Source: UBA6614 sp002433235
GTDB lineage: Bacteria; Verrucomicrobiota; Verrucomicrobiia; Limisphaerales; UBA1100
Direction: 5' to 3'
Assembly (NCBI GenBank): GCA_002433235.1
Contig: DJHS01000020.1
Span: 1 to 64,000, forward strand
Length of the DNA stretch: 64,000 nt
In this document: piece by piece, positions 34,390 through 45,376 of the stretch
How positions within the stretch are numbered: position 1 is the first letter of the stretch
Layout: each line of letters begins with the position of its first letter
Translations under genes and position numbers: made by a program
The notes under the pieces: model-generated
Database searches by the model: none
Told to the model about the DNA's origin: nothing
What the model saw: the letters and a program-made list of their open reading frames with translations, nothing else

Positions 34390-35271
34390 TTACTGGTCGG
34401 CCCATTTTTCGTATTCCTCAAGGATGGCCTCACGCGAACAGTGGGGTCGGAGAATGGCCCGGGCCTGATACTTGTATTCGCGCATGACCTCGTACTTGGG
34501 GACAATGAACTGCCAGTCCCACGCGGGGTTGGAGGTGTTGTGTTCCTGATTGACACCGCCGCCACTGGGGGAATGAGTGAACCGAATGCCGGCGGCTGGC
34601 TTGAACATGAGGATGTATGTGAGGCCTTCAAACCGCCCATAATAAAGGGGCCGGGCAAAGCGCATGGGGGAGAAGTTTTTAAACAGAGCATCCCGGGTGC
34701 CTTCCTTCCACGTGAGTTTAAAGGTGTCGTCATGGGCAAGGACGGTGCTTTCGTCGTCATGGGCTTGGGTGCAAAATTGCATCCAAAGGTGTTCCTTGGG
34801 GCGCCAGCCGCCGGTAAAATAAAGGCTCTTGTCGGCTGGGGCATTGATGTAGCTGGCCCAGAAACAGCCGAACCAGCCGCGGCGATGGACATGTTGGTGC
34901 GGCGTGCAGCGGAATTCAATGTCGAGATACCACGGTGGGCGCAGGGTGAAAGTGGTGGTGCTTTCGACATGGAGATGGGGCGTGGGCGGCTGGTGAAGCT
35001 GGGCCTGCTGATCGTTGAGTTTGCGGAAGATCATGGGCGCGCGGCGGGGCTCAAAGAAGGTGTCGCGATCCTGAAACTCTGTTTCGCCATTGAAGATATG
35101 CTCAAGGTTGAGGCCGGCATAACGGGGAACGAAAATGCTGCGGGAGGATTGGCGGTGCCGGAAATCCCAGACTCCGTTGTATCCAGCACGATGGCCACCG
35201 GAGGGTTCGTGGGCGGAGTTGTCACCGATGAGGGCGGTGAGATCGCCAATCTTGAAGGTTGCGTGGGCCAT
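34390..35271 (-). CDS. Conserved-looking hypothetical protein, aromatic-rich
   Basis: 293 residues with no signal peptide. Rich in Trp, Tyr and His, with beta-type segments (YNGVWDFRHRQSSRSIFVP, FTLRPPWYLDIEFRCTPH, WFGCFWASYINAP) and an R/H-rich centre. Such proteins recall beta-sandwich glycan-related domains (DUF-type) in Planctomycetota and Verrucomicrobiota, but no motif identifies the activity. Separated by 84 bases from the FmdB-type gene on the same strand. Confidence 0.75.
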   Translation of the reverse strand: MAHATFKIGDLTALIGDNSAHEPSGGHRAGYNGVWDFRHRQSSRSIFVPRYAGLNLEHIFNGETEFQDRDTFFEPRRAPMIFRKLNDQQAQLHQPPTPHLHVESTTTFTLRPPWYLDIEFRCTPHQHVHRRGWFGCFWASYINAPADKSLYFTGGWRPKEHLWMQFCTQAHDDESTVLAHDDTFKLTWKEGTRDALFKNFSPMRFARPLYYGRFEGLTYILMFKPAAGIRFTHSPSGGGVNQEHNTSNPAWDWQFIVPKYEVMREYKYQARAILRPHCSREAILEEYEKWADQ

Positions 35272-35423
35272 GGGGAGATATTGCCACCGAGGTGGCTTAG
35301 GGCGAGCGAAAAGGGTTGCCTATTCGAGGCGAATAGCTAGGCTCCCACCCAAGTCCAATGAAACACTCCGCCGGCATGGACGTCTGTGGAGTGGACATCA
35401 ACCAAAACCATATACACATAACC

Positions 35424-35810
35424 ATGAAGAAACTCCTGGCATTTGCTGTAACCACCCTTTTCGCCGTCTCCCTGAGCGCGGGCGAATATCCGGACATCTC
35501 CATCAAGGAGCTGAAGGAGCAAATTGCGGCCAAGAAAGTGACCGTGATCGACGTCATGAGCGCCAAGTCCTTCGCCAAGGGGCACGTGCCCACGGCAATC
35601 AGCTACGCCAAAAGCGGCAAATCGCTGGCCAAGCTGCTGCCCAAGGACAAGGACGCCCTCATCGTGGCGTACTGCGGCGGCCCGAAGTGCAAGGCGTATA
35701 AGCGCGCCGCGGACCTCGCTGCCAAGCTCGGCTACACGAATGTGAAGCACATGAGCGCAGGCATCAGTGGCTGGAAGAGCGCTGGCGAGAAGGTCGAGAA
35801 GGCCAACTAA
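35424..35810 (+). CDS. Periplasmic rhodanese-like protein
   Basis: 128 residues from ATG (MKKLLAFAVTTLFAVSLSAG signal peptide); an upstream in-frame ATG at 35358 would spoil the signal. Rhodanese fold: ISIKELKEQIAAKKVTVIDVMSAKSFAKGHVPTA, with the active-site cysteine in VAYCGGPKCKAY and the closing GISGWKSAGE. Could carry persulfide sulfur or act as a redox/metal-handling domain in the periplasm. Ends in its own terminator. Confidence 0.88.
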   Translation: MKKLLAFAVTTLFAVSLSAGEYPDISIKELKEQIAAKKVTVIDVMSAKSFAKGHVPTAISYAKSGKSLAKLLPKDKDALIVAYCGGPKCKAYKRAADLAAKLGYTNVKHMSAGISGWKSAGEKVEKAN

Positions 35811-35833
35811 TTACCTGTCACAGACCAAACACG

Positions 35834-35862
35834 GGCGTTCCTCGGGGGCGCCTTTTTCTTTT
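35834..35862 (+). terminator. Rhodanese gene terminator
   Basis: Stem GGCGTTCC / GGGGCGCC (two G-T wobbles), loop TCG, followed by T-rich TTTTTCTTTT. Confidence 0.75.
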
Positions 35863-35905
35863 CGGTGGCCAGCGCACGTGTGCCGGCCTATAACCAGCGG
35901 CTCTC

Positions 35906-36736
35906 ATGAAGGACTATCGACTGAAGCGTCTTTTTAATGCCACCTCCGGACACTGCTTTGACGTGGCCGTGGATCACGGGTTTTTTAATGAGCCGGGTTT
36001 TCTTCAGGGCATTGAAAATCAGGCGTCGGCTGTACGGACTTTGGTGGAAGCCGCGCCGGACGCCATCCAGTTGACAGTTGGCCAAGCCCCCCTGTTGCAG
36101 GAGGTGGCAGGCCGGGAAAAACCCTCGCTTGTGCTGCGCACCGACGTGGCCAATGTTTACGGAACGAATTTGCCGGAGGTCCTCTTCAGCCGGATGATCG
36201 AGCAGCCGGTGGAGCAGGCCCTGCGACTGGATGCGGCCTGTGTGGTTGTGAATCTGTTCCGCATTCCCGGCGCGGCGGAGGTGACCGGGCATTGTCTGGA
36301 AAATATCCTCAAGCTGAAGCCGGCGTGTGACCGCTTTGGCATGCCGCTGATGATTGAGCCGCTGGTATTTAAGCCCAACGCCGAGGCGGGCGGCTATCAG
36401 GTGGATGGCAATCTGGCCAAGATTAAGCCACTTGTGCGCCAAGCCGTGGAGTTGGGCGCGGACGTGATCAAGGCCGATCCCACGGATGACCCAGCGGATT
36501 ACCACGAGGTCATTGAGGTGGCCGGGCGCGTGCCTGTGTTGGTGCGCGGGGGCGGTCGTGTGTCCGATGAGGAAATTTTCCGGCGCACACACGCGCTCAT
36601 GGCCCAGGGTGCCAAGGGCATTGTTTACGGGCGGAATGTGATCCAGCACGCCAACCCCAGGGGCATGACCCAGGCGCTGATGGCCTTGGTACACGAGGCG
36701 GCCAGCCCGGAGGCTGCGACAAAGCACTTGGCGTGA
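35906..36736 (+). CDS. DeoC/LacD/FbaB-superfamily class I aldolase
   Basis: 276 residues. TIM-barrel motifs: DVAVDHGFF near the N-terminus, VVNLFRIPG, MPLMIEPLVF, the Schiff-base lysine in GADVIKADPTDD, VPVLVRGGGRV and GIVYGRNV. The layout is that of class I fructose-bisphosphate aldolase FbaB and its relatives (LsrF, aldehyde-lyases acting on amino-dideoxy-heptulosonate). Which sugar phosphate it cleaves is not decidable here. Followed by secA after 62 bases. Confidence 0.8.
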   Translation: MKDYRLKRLFNATSGHCFDVAVDHGFFNEPGFLQGIENQASAVRTLVEAAPDAIQLTVGQAPLLQEVAGREKPSLVLRTDVANVYGTNLPEVLFSRMIEQPVEQALRLDAACVVVNLFRIPGAAEVTGHCLENILKLKPACDRFGMPLMIEPLVFKPNAEAGGYQVDGNLAKIKPLVRQAVELGADVIKADPTDDPADYHEVIEVAGRVPVLVRGGGRVSDEEIFRRTHALMAQGAKGIVYGRNVIQHANPRGMTQALMALVHEAASPEAATKHLA

Positions 36737-36798
36737 CCATGGAAAGGCTCGACGCGGTCGCTTCGGTTGCGTAGGGTCTGCCGTTCCATTTTACAGGC

Positions 36799-40059
<3,261 letters not shown>

Positions 40060-40063
40060 GGCG

Positions 40064-40996
40064 ATGGACCCCGTTTCCATGATCCGGTCGCGCCGGGCCA
40101 TTCGCGGCATTTCCGCAATTTTGTTGCCGTTCCAGATCGACGGTAATCCCGATTGGGTGGGATTTGCCGCCCATGTGCAGCGTACGGTGGCTGCTGGGTT
40201 GGTCCCGGCAGTGAACATGGACACTGGCTTTGGCAATCTCATTGACGATGCCACCCGGCGGCAGGCACTGGAGTTGACCCGGGCGGAGACTGACGATTTC
40301 GTGGCTGGCGCCTTCGTGGGTGATGAGCCCGGGGCGAGTTTCAATGCGCCGGAATATTTGCGCCAAATGGAGATGATCCAGTCGCATGGGGGCACACCTG
40401 TGATTTTCCAATCCTTTGGTCTTACTGGTCAGGCCGACGATGTTATCGTGGCCAGCTACGCGCACTTGGCAGACCAGGCCGATGCCTTGATTGGATTTGA
40501 ACTGAGCGATGTGTTTGCACCGTTCGGGAAGATTTATTCGCTGGAGGTTTATCGCGGATTGCTGGGCATTGAGCGGCTGATTGGCGCAAAGCATTCCTCG
40601 CTGAACCGTGATCTGGAATGGCAGCGGCTCCGGATGCGGGATGCCGAGCGCCCGGACTTTCGCGTGTTTACCGGCAACGATCTGGCCATCGACATGGTTA
40701 TGTACGGCAGCGACTACTTGCTTGGTCTCAGCACTTTTGCGCCCGACATATTTGCCAAGCGCGACGCGGCTTGGGTGGCTGGTGATCCAGCATTTTACGA
40801 ATTGAACGATTGGCTGCAATACCTCGGCTTTCTGGCGTTCCGTCCGCCCGTGCCAGCCTACAAGCACTCGGCGGCCATGTTTCTGAAACTGCGCGGCCAG
40901 ATCGAATGCGATGCCACGCATCCGAGTTCACCGGTGCGTCCCGAGTCGGACCGCGAACTCTTGAGGCAAATTGCGGAACAATTGCACGCTGCATGA
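40064..40996 (+). CDS. Dihydrodipicolinate synthase/NAL-family lyase-like protein
   Basis: 310 residues; ATG 5 bases after the secA stop (an ATG at 40079 is also possible). The TIM-barrel type has LPFQIDGNPDWVGFAAHVQ and AGLVPAVNMDTGFGNLI, and the Schiff-base lysine position is seen in LIGAKHSSLNRDLEW (compare KDSS in DapA). The ending IECDATHPSSPVRPESDRELL fits the family. It makes or breaks a C-C bond with pyruvate or a related ketoacid, but the substrate is unknown. The stop overlaps the ATG of the next gene (ATGA), so the two are translationally coupled. Confidence 0.82.
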   Translation: MDPVSMIRSRRAIRGISAILLPFQIDGNPDWVGFAAHVQRTVAAGLVPAVNMDTGFGNLIDDATRRQALELTRAETDDFVAGAFVGDEPGASFNAPEYLRQMEMIQSHGGTPVIFQSFGLTGQADDVIVASYAHLADQADALIGFELSDVFAPFGKIYSLEVYRGLLGIERLIGAKHSSLNRDLEWQRLRMRDAERPDFRVFTGNDLAIDMVMYGSDYLLGLSTFAPDIFAKRDAAWVAGDPAFYELNDWLQYLGFLAFRPPVPAYKHSAAMFLKLRGQIECDATHPSSPVRPESDRELLRQIAEQLHAA

Positions 40997-42471
40997 GCGA
41001 GCCCTTCAAGCTGGTCCGGATTCCGTCGCTCAAGACGGTGGAGGATTTTCGGGCGCACGTTGCGTCACTTAGCGTGGAGATTCCGTGCGAGGATGAGATC
41101 GTCCAAACGGATTCGCCCCTTGGCCAGCCGTTGTCTGTTCCGGTGATCAACGGCAAGACACTGGGCAACCGCGTGGCTCTGCATCCCATGGAAGGTTGGG
41201 ATGGGACCACCAGCGGCGGCGTTACTGATCCCATGCGGCGGCGCTGGCGGCGCTTTGGCGAAAGTGGTGCAAAGTTGATTTGTGGAGCCGAGGCCATGGC
41301 GGTGCGACCTGATGGCCGGGCCAACCCGAACCAGTTGGTCATCAATGAAGCCAATCGCGCCGGCTTGGCGGAATTGCGAAACCTGCTGCTGTCAGCCCAT
41401 CGTGAACGCTACGGTGACACCAGCGATCTGGCACTAGGATTTCAGCTGACGCATTCGGGGCGGTTCTGTCGCCCCAACGAAAAATTTACCTACGAGCCGC
41501 GCGTTGCTTACCGACACCCGATTCTGGATGAGAAGTTCAAGGTGTGTGGGGACGAGGCGGTTTGGACGGACACCGAGGTGGAGGAGTTGATTATGGATTT
41601 CGTACGGGCCGCACACATTGCCCGTGAGGTGGGTGCGGATTTCGTGGATATCAAGCACTGCCATGGATACCTGTTACATGAATTTCTCGGGGCCTACACG
41701 CGGGAAGGCCGGTATGGCGGGAGTTTTGAAAACCGCACGCGCATCCTACGTGAAATTGTGGAGGGCATTCGCTCGGACGGAAACGACATCGACTTGGCCG
41801 TGCGGCTGAGTACGTTTGATATGGTGCCACACCGGCCGGATGAACGCTTGTCTAAGCCGGGCAAATTGGGGCCGGGTGTGCCGGAGCAACACGCCACGCC
41901 TTACCCATACCAGTTTGGAGTGGATCACGATGACCCGACGCGCATTGACTTGCGCGAGTCATTTGACTTTGTGGCTCTCTGTGGCCAGTTGGGGGTCAAG
42001 CTACTGAACACCACGGCGGGGTCGCCATACTACACCCCGCACTTGCAGCGCCCGGCGTCCTATCCTCCCAGCGATGGCTACCAGTCGGCGCATGATCCTC
42101 TGATCGACTTGGCGCGGCAGATAGATGCGGTTCGTCAAATCAAGGCGCGACTGCCTGAAGGCATGGCGGTCATCGCCTCAGGCCTCAGTTACTTGCAGGA
42201 ATTTTTGCCGTATGTGAGCCAAGCCTTGATTCGCGAGGGATGGACGGATTATGTGGGATTGGGCCGTGTGGTGTTGAGCTATCCGGATGTGCTGATGGCC
42301 GCGATGGAGCAAGGGGATCTGGAAAAACGCCAGATTTGCCGCACGTTTAGTGACTGTACCACGGCCCCACGAAAAGGCCTGCCCAGTGGGTGTTTCCCCT
42401 TGGATGATTTCTATGCACAGGGAGAGGATGCTGCGCGGCTGAAGGAATTCAAGCGGAGGCAAACCGACTGA
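40993..42471 (+). CDS. NADH:flavin oxidoreductase (old yellow enzyme family)
   Basis: 492 residues from the ATG overlapping the previous stop. FMN-binding barrel: LGNRVALHPMEGWDGTTSGG, LGFQLTHSGRFCRP with the substrate-binding His, FVDIKHCHGYLLHEFLG, YGGSFENRTRILREIV, and the C-terminal phosphate-binding YVGLGRVVLSYPD. Lacks an added FeS/flavodoxin half, so it is of the shorter 2,4-dienoyl-reductase/OYE type but with a larger insert. Acts with the DapA-like neighbour, perhaps on a ketoacid-derived alkene (inference). Confidence 0.88.
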   Translation: MSEPFKLVRIPSLKTVEDFRAHVASLSVEIPCEDEIVQTDSPLGQPLSVPVINGKTLGNRVALHPMEGWDGTTSGGVTDPMRRRWRRFGESGAKLICGAEAMAVRPDGRANPNQLVINEANRAGLAELRNLLLSAHRERYGDTSDLALGFQLTHSGRFCRPNEKFTYEPRVAYRHPILDEKFKVCGDEAVWTDTEVEELIMDFVRAAHIAREVGADFVDIKHCHGYLLHEFLGAYTREGRYGGSFENRTRILREIVEGIRSDGNDIDLAVRLSTFDMVPHRPDERLSKPGKLGPGVPEQHATPYPYQFGVDHDDPTRIDLRESFDFVALCGQLGVKLLNTTAGSPYYTPHLQRPASYPPSDGYQSAHDPLIDLARQIDAVRQIKARLPEGMAVIASGLSYLQEFLPYVSQALIREGWTDYVGLGRVVLSYPDVLMAAMEQGDLEKRQICRTFSDCTTAPRKGLPSGCFPLDDFYAQGEDAARLKEFKRRQTD

Positions 42472-42486
42472 CACAAAGCAAGGGTT

Positions 42487-43503
42487 CTACTCCTCAGGAA
42501 ACGGCTCGTAGGGCATCGTGGCGACAACGGCATCAATCTGCCCGCCATTCGTCCTCACTTGCAGCTTTGTGCCTGGCTTACAGGACTCGCGTTGAATGAT
42601 GGCCAAGGCGGCTCCGGCTTCCGTGGCAACACTGGACAATCGGCCCACCACCTTGTCATTCAGCACAACTTCGTCGGCGATGGAAGCCGCCCCGGTCAGC
42701 CGCAGGCCGCGCAGGAGTTTTCTCACCTGCCCGTAAGTGCGTATGCGGGCGATGATTTCCTGACCAATGTAGCACCCCTTCGAGTAACTGATGGCACGCG
42801 ATTCTAAGCCCCCTTCCGGTGGCAGGTTTGCCACTGTTAAGTCGGCGCCGAAGCGCGGAATGGTTGCCAGAATACGCGCCTGCTCAAACGACGCTTCGCT
42901 GCAATGCAAGGCGATGACTGACAGCTTGTCCTGCCATTCGGCAACCTGTTCCGTGGCCAAGAACAGGTCGAAGCCCGCAGTGCCCAAGCGCGGCTGGTTA
43001 ATGACGTATATGTCCTCATCTTCCAGGGCGACTGAATACGGGGATCTAGGACACGGCAAATCCAGTTTGTCTAGTGCCGCAGGGGACTCCGGGCCTTGGA
43101 TGCTCAACAGTTTAAAATGAGGCGCGACATCGGCTATCTCCACGTCTTCCGTGATCACGTATTTCTCCAGCCGTTCGCGAACGGGCCCCGCGAGGTCGGG
43201 CTCGAAATCCAGCAGCAACTCCTCAGCCAGCCGGTAGACAAATAGGTCGGACTCCATTTTGCCCTTCGCGTTTACAAGCGCGGCGTAGCAGCCGGTATTC
43301 TCCGTCAGGGCCTCAATATCGTTGGTCACCTGTCCATGAAGGAACTTGACACGATCGTCTCCCAATACGCACAGCCGTGAGCGGCTGGAGAAATCCAGCC
43401 AACCTACGCTTTGCCTCAACGCTTCGAATTCATCCTGCACGCGCCGATGACAGCAGTTTTGGCTGTCTGCTCCAAGATGTTTTGCTGGGCCATGGTTTTT
43501 CAC
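42487..43503 (-). CDS. ygfZ: YgfZ/GcvT-family folate-binding protein
   Basis: 338 residues from GTG (a GTG at 43440 is also possible). The tetrahydrofolate-dependent iron-sulfur maturation motif KGCYIGQE is present, with the preceding GGLESRAISYS. GcvT-fold features: LCVLGDDRVKFLHGQVTNDI and LNDKVVGRLSSVA. Supports Fe-S cluster assembly, notably of MiaB-type enzymes. Convergent with the OYE gene, divergent from gpmA. Confidence 0.93.
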   Translation of the reverse strand: MKNHGPAKHLGADSQNCCHRRVQDEFEALRQSVGWLDFSSRSRLCVLGDDRVKFLHGQVTNDIEALTENTGCYAALVNAKGKMESDLFVYRLAEELLLDFEPDLAGPVRERLEKYVITEDVEIADVAPHFKLLSIQGPESPAALDKLDLPCPRSPYSVALEDEDIYVINQPRLGTAGFDLFLATEQVAEWQDKLSVIALHCSEASFEQARILATIPRFGADLTVANLPPEGGLESRAISYSKGCYIGQEIIARIRTYGQVRKLLRGLRLTGAASIADEVVLNDKVVGRLSSVATEAGAALAIIQRESCKPGTKLQVRTNGGQIDAVVATMPYEPFPEE

Positions 43504-43559
43504 GGTGAGGCGGGTCTTTTGCGTGACAGGGCACGAGGCCGCCGTTACATTGCGCCGCC

Positions 43560-44306
43560 ATGCACAAGTTGGTTTTACTTCGCCACGGCCAGAGTCAATG
43601 GAACTTGGAAAACCGGTTTACCGGTTGGCACGATGTGGACTTGACCGAGCAGGGCCGCGAGGAGGCTCGCGCCGCCGGCAGGGTTTTAAAGGAAAACGGT
43701 TTTGTGTTCGACAAGGCGCACACCAGCGTCCTCAAGCGTGCCATCCGCACGTTGTGGATTGCACTGGATGAACTGGACCAGATGTGGATTCCCGTGCGGC
43801 GCGACTGGCGCTTGAACGAGCGCCACTACGGCGCGTTGCAAGGGCTGAACAAGGCGGAGACAGCCGAGGAACACGGTGAGGAACAAGTGCTCATCTGGCG
43901 GCGTGCGTATGACATCCCGCCGCCCGCGCTGGAGGCCTCGGACGAACGCTACCCGGGGCACGACCTGCGCTATGCCAACCTCTCGAGTGAAGAGTTGCCG
44001 CTCACGGAGTGCCTGAAAGATACCGTGGACCGGTTTTTGGCCTACTGGCACGAGTCGATTGCGCCGGAGATTCGCGAGGGCAAGCGTGTTATCATCGCCG
44101 CCCATGGCAACAGCTTGCGGGCCTTGGTGCAGTATCTTGATGGTTTATCGGAGGAGGATGTTTTAAAGTTGAACATTCCTACCGGCATGCCGCTGGTGTA
44201 TGAGTTGGATGCAGATTTGAAACCGATCAAGAATTATTACTTGGGTGACGAGGAGGCGGTGAAGGCAGCCATGGAAGCGGTGGCTAACCAAGGGAAGGCA
44301 AAGTAG
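43560..44306 (+). CDS. gpmA: 2,3-bisphosphoglycerate-dependent phosphoglycerate mutase
   Basis: 248 residues, the typical length. The phosphohistidine motif LLRHGQSQWNLENRFTGWHDVDLTEQG is complete. Catalytic contacts include RRDWRLNERHYGALQGLNK and the second His in IIAAHGNSLRALVQYL. Glycolysis/gluconeogenesis, cytosolic. Confidence 0.97.
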   Translation: MHKLVLLRHGQSQWNLENRFTGWHDVDLTEQGREEARAAGRVLKENGFVFDKAHTSVLKRAIRTLWIALDELDQMWIPVRRDWRLNERHYGALQGLNKAETAEEHGEEQVLIWRRAYDIPPPALEASDERYPGHDLRYANLSSEELPLTECLKDTVDRFLAYWHESIAPEIREGKRVIIAAHGNSLRALVQYLDGLSEEDVLKLNIPTGMPLVYELDADLKPIKNYYLGDEEAVKAAMEAVANQGKAK

Positions 44307-44361
44307 CGGGGCCGATGTGCCCGGCTTGCAAGGCTAAGTCGCCGGCCGAAAAATCCAACCG

Positions 44362-45108
44362 ATGAAAGCCGTCATCCTTGCCGCCGGAAAGGGCACGCGC
44401 ATGGGGGCGCTGACGGAGGAATTGCCCAAGCCCATGCTCCGGGTGAATGGACGGCCTATCCTGGAGCATATCTTGAAGGGACTGCGAGATGCGGGGTTTT
44501 CTGAATTCTGCTTTATCACTGGCTGGAAGGCGGAGGTGATCGAGAATTTTTTTGGAGATGGCTCGGACTGGGGGGTGTCGGTTTCCTATGTGCGGCAGGT
44601 TGTACAGGACGGGACTGGAAAGGCACCCGAGCTGGCGCGTGAGTTCGTGGGGGAAGATTTTTTTCTGCTGACGTACGGGGACATTTTGGTGAAGCCGGAG
44701 ACGTATCGGCGCATGCTGGAACGTTGGGAGGAAGGCGAGTTCAGTGGGTTGGTTACAGTGACCGGCAGCGAGGATGTGACGAAGGGGGGATTGTTTTTCT
44801 TTGATGAGGGCTTTTGCCTGACCCACTTGGTTGAGAAACCGTCTGCTGTCGCCTTGGAGGAACTTCGAGCCGAGGGATGGCTTCGGGAAGAAATGCCGGC
44901 CTGGTATAACGCCGGAATTTATTTATTTGAACCGGGATTGTTTGATTATACCGTCGGCTTAGAGAAATCACCAAGGGGAGAGTATGAGTTGACCGATGCC
45001 TTGGCGGGTTTGATTTCAGCGGGCGGGACGGTGGCCGGGTTGGAAATTGGGGGACGTTGGGTGGACGTGCGGGATCCCGAGGTGCTGCGAAAACTGGAGG
45101 AAGGCTGA
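44362..45108 (+). CDS. Sugar-phosphate nucleotidyltransferase
   Basis: 248 residues. The nucleotidyltransferase signature AAGKGTRMGALTEELPKPM lies at the N-terminus, followed by YGDILVKPETYRRML and VTGSEDVTKGG. GRWVDVRDPEVLRKLEEG ends it. Makes an NDP-sugar (CDP-, GDP- or TTP-glucose-like). The protein is short, without the beta-helix of the larger GlmU/GlgC types. No other NDP-sugar gene is adjacent. A GC-rich structured region follows. Confidence 0.9.
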   Translation: MKAVILAAGKGTRMGALTEELPKPMLRVNGRPILEHILKGLRDAGFSEFCFITGWKAEVIENFFGDGSDWGVSVSYVRQVVQDGTGKAPELAREFVGEDFFLLTYGDILVKPETYRRMLERWEEGEFSGLVTVTGSEDVTKGGLFFFDEGFCLTHLVEKPSAVALEELRAEGWLREEMPAWYNAGIYLFEPGLFDYTVGLEKSPRGEYELTDALAGLISAGGTVAGLEIGGRWVDVRDPEVLRKLEEG

Positions 45109-45163
45109 AAAGGCCTAGCCGATTTTCTGGCCGGCTGTAGCAGGCCCGCGCGAGGAGAATTTG

Positions 45164-45209
45164 AAAAAACCGCCCGTGAGCCAAGGGGTGAACCGAGTCC
45201 CGCGGGCGG
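45164..45209 (-). terminator. Minus-strand terminator downstream of tig
   Basis: Stem CCGCCCG (45203-45209 read on the minus strand) / CGGGCGG (45170-45176) around a 26-base loop that includes GGT-GA-ACC, followed by six T (plus-strand A 45164-45169). It would end the tig transcript or the candidate RNA at 45164-45300. Confidence 0.7.
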
Positions 45210-45300
45210 ATGCCAATCCCAGCCGGCACTCCCGAAGGCATTCCGGCCAGGTCAATGCCTGATGGCCAAGGCATGGGCACGGATTGCGCCCGCGCAAAAA
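45164..45300 (-). ncRNA. Candidate structured RNA between tig and its terminator
   Basis: On the minus strand CGCGGGCG (45294-45287) and CAATCC (45286-45281) pair with GGATTG (45219-45214) and CGCCCGCG (45208-45201). This makes a long closing stem with one 5-base bulge. Inside are hairpins ATGCC/GGCAT and GCCGG/CCGGC, the second with an inner CCTTCGGG loop. The bases 45203-45208 are also used by the terminator stem, so the two folds exclude each other. No known family matched by eye. It may be part of the tig 3' end instead of a separate RNA. Confidence 0.35.
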
Positions 45301-45376
45301 CTAACGCGCTTTGCCCCCGGGGCAACCCATAAATGCGGGGTGTTTTCGACAAGTTGTCGACGATCTCGCCGGAGGC

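Noticed and set aside
45241..45290. Resemblance to SRP 4.5S RNA (CCAGGTCA and GCCAAGGCA)
   Set aside because: The strictly conserved GGAAGGAAGCAG core is missing and the order does not fit the family; similarity is short.
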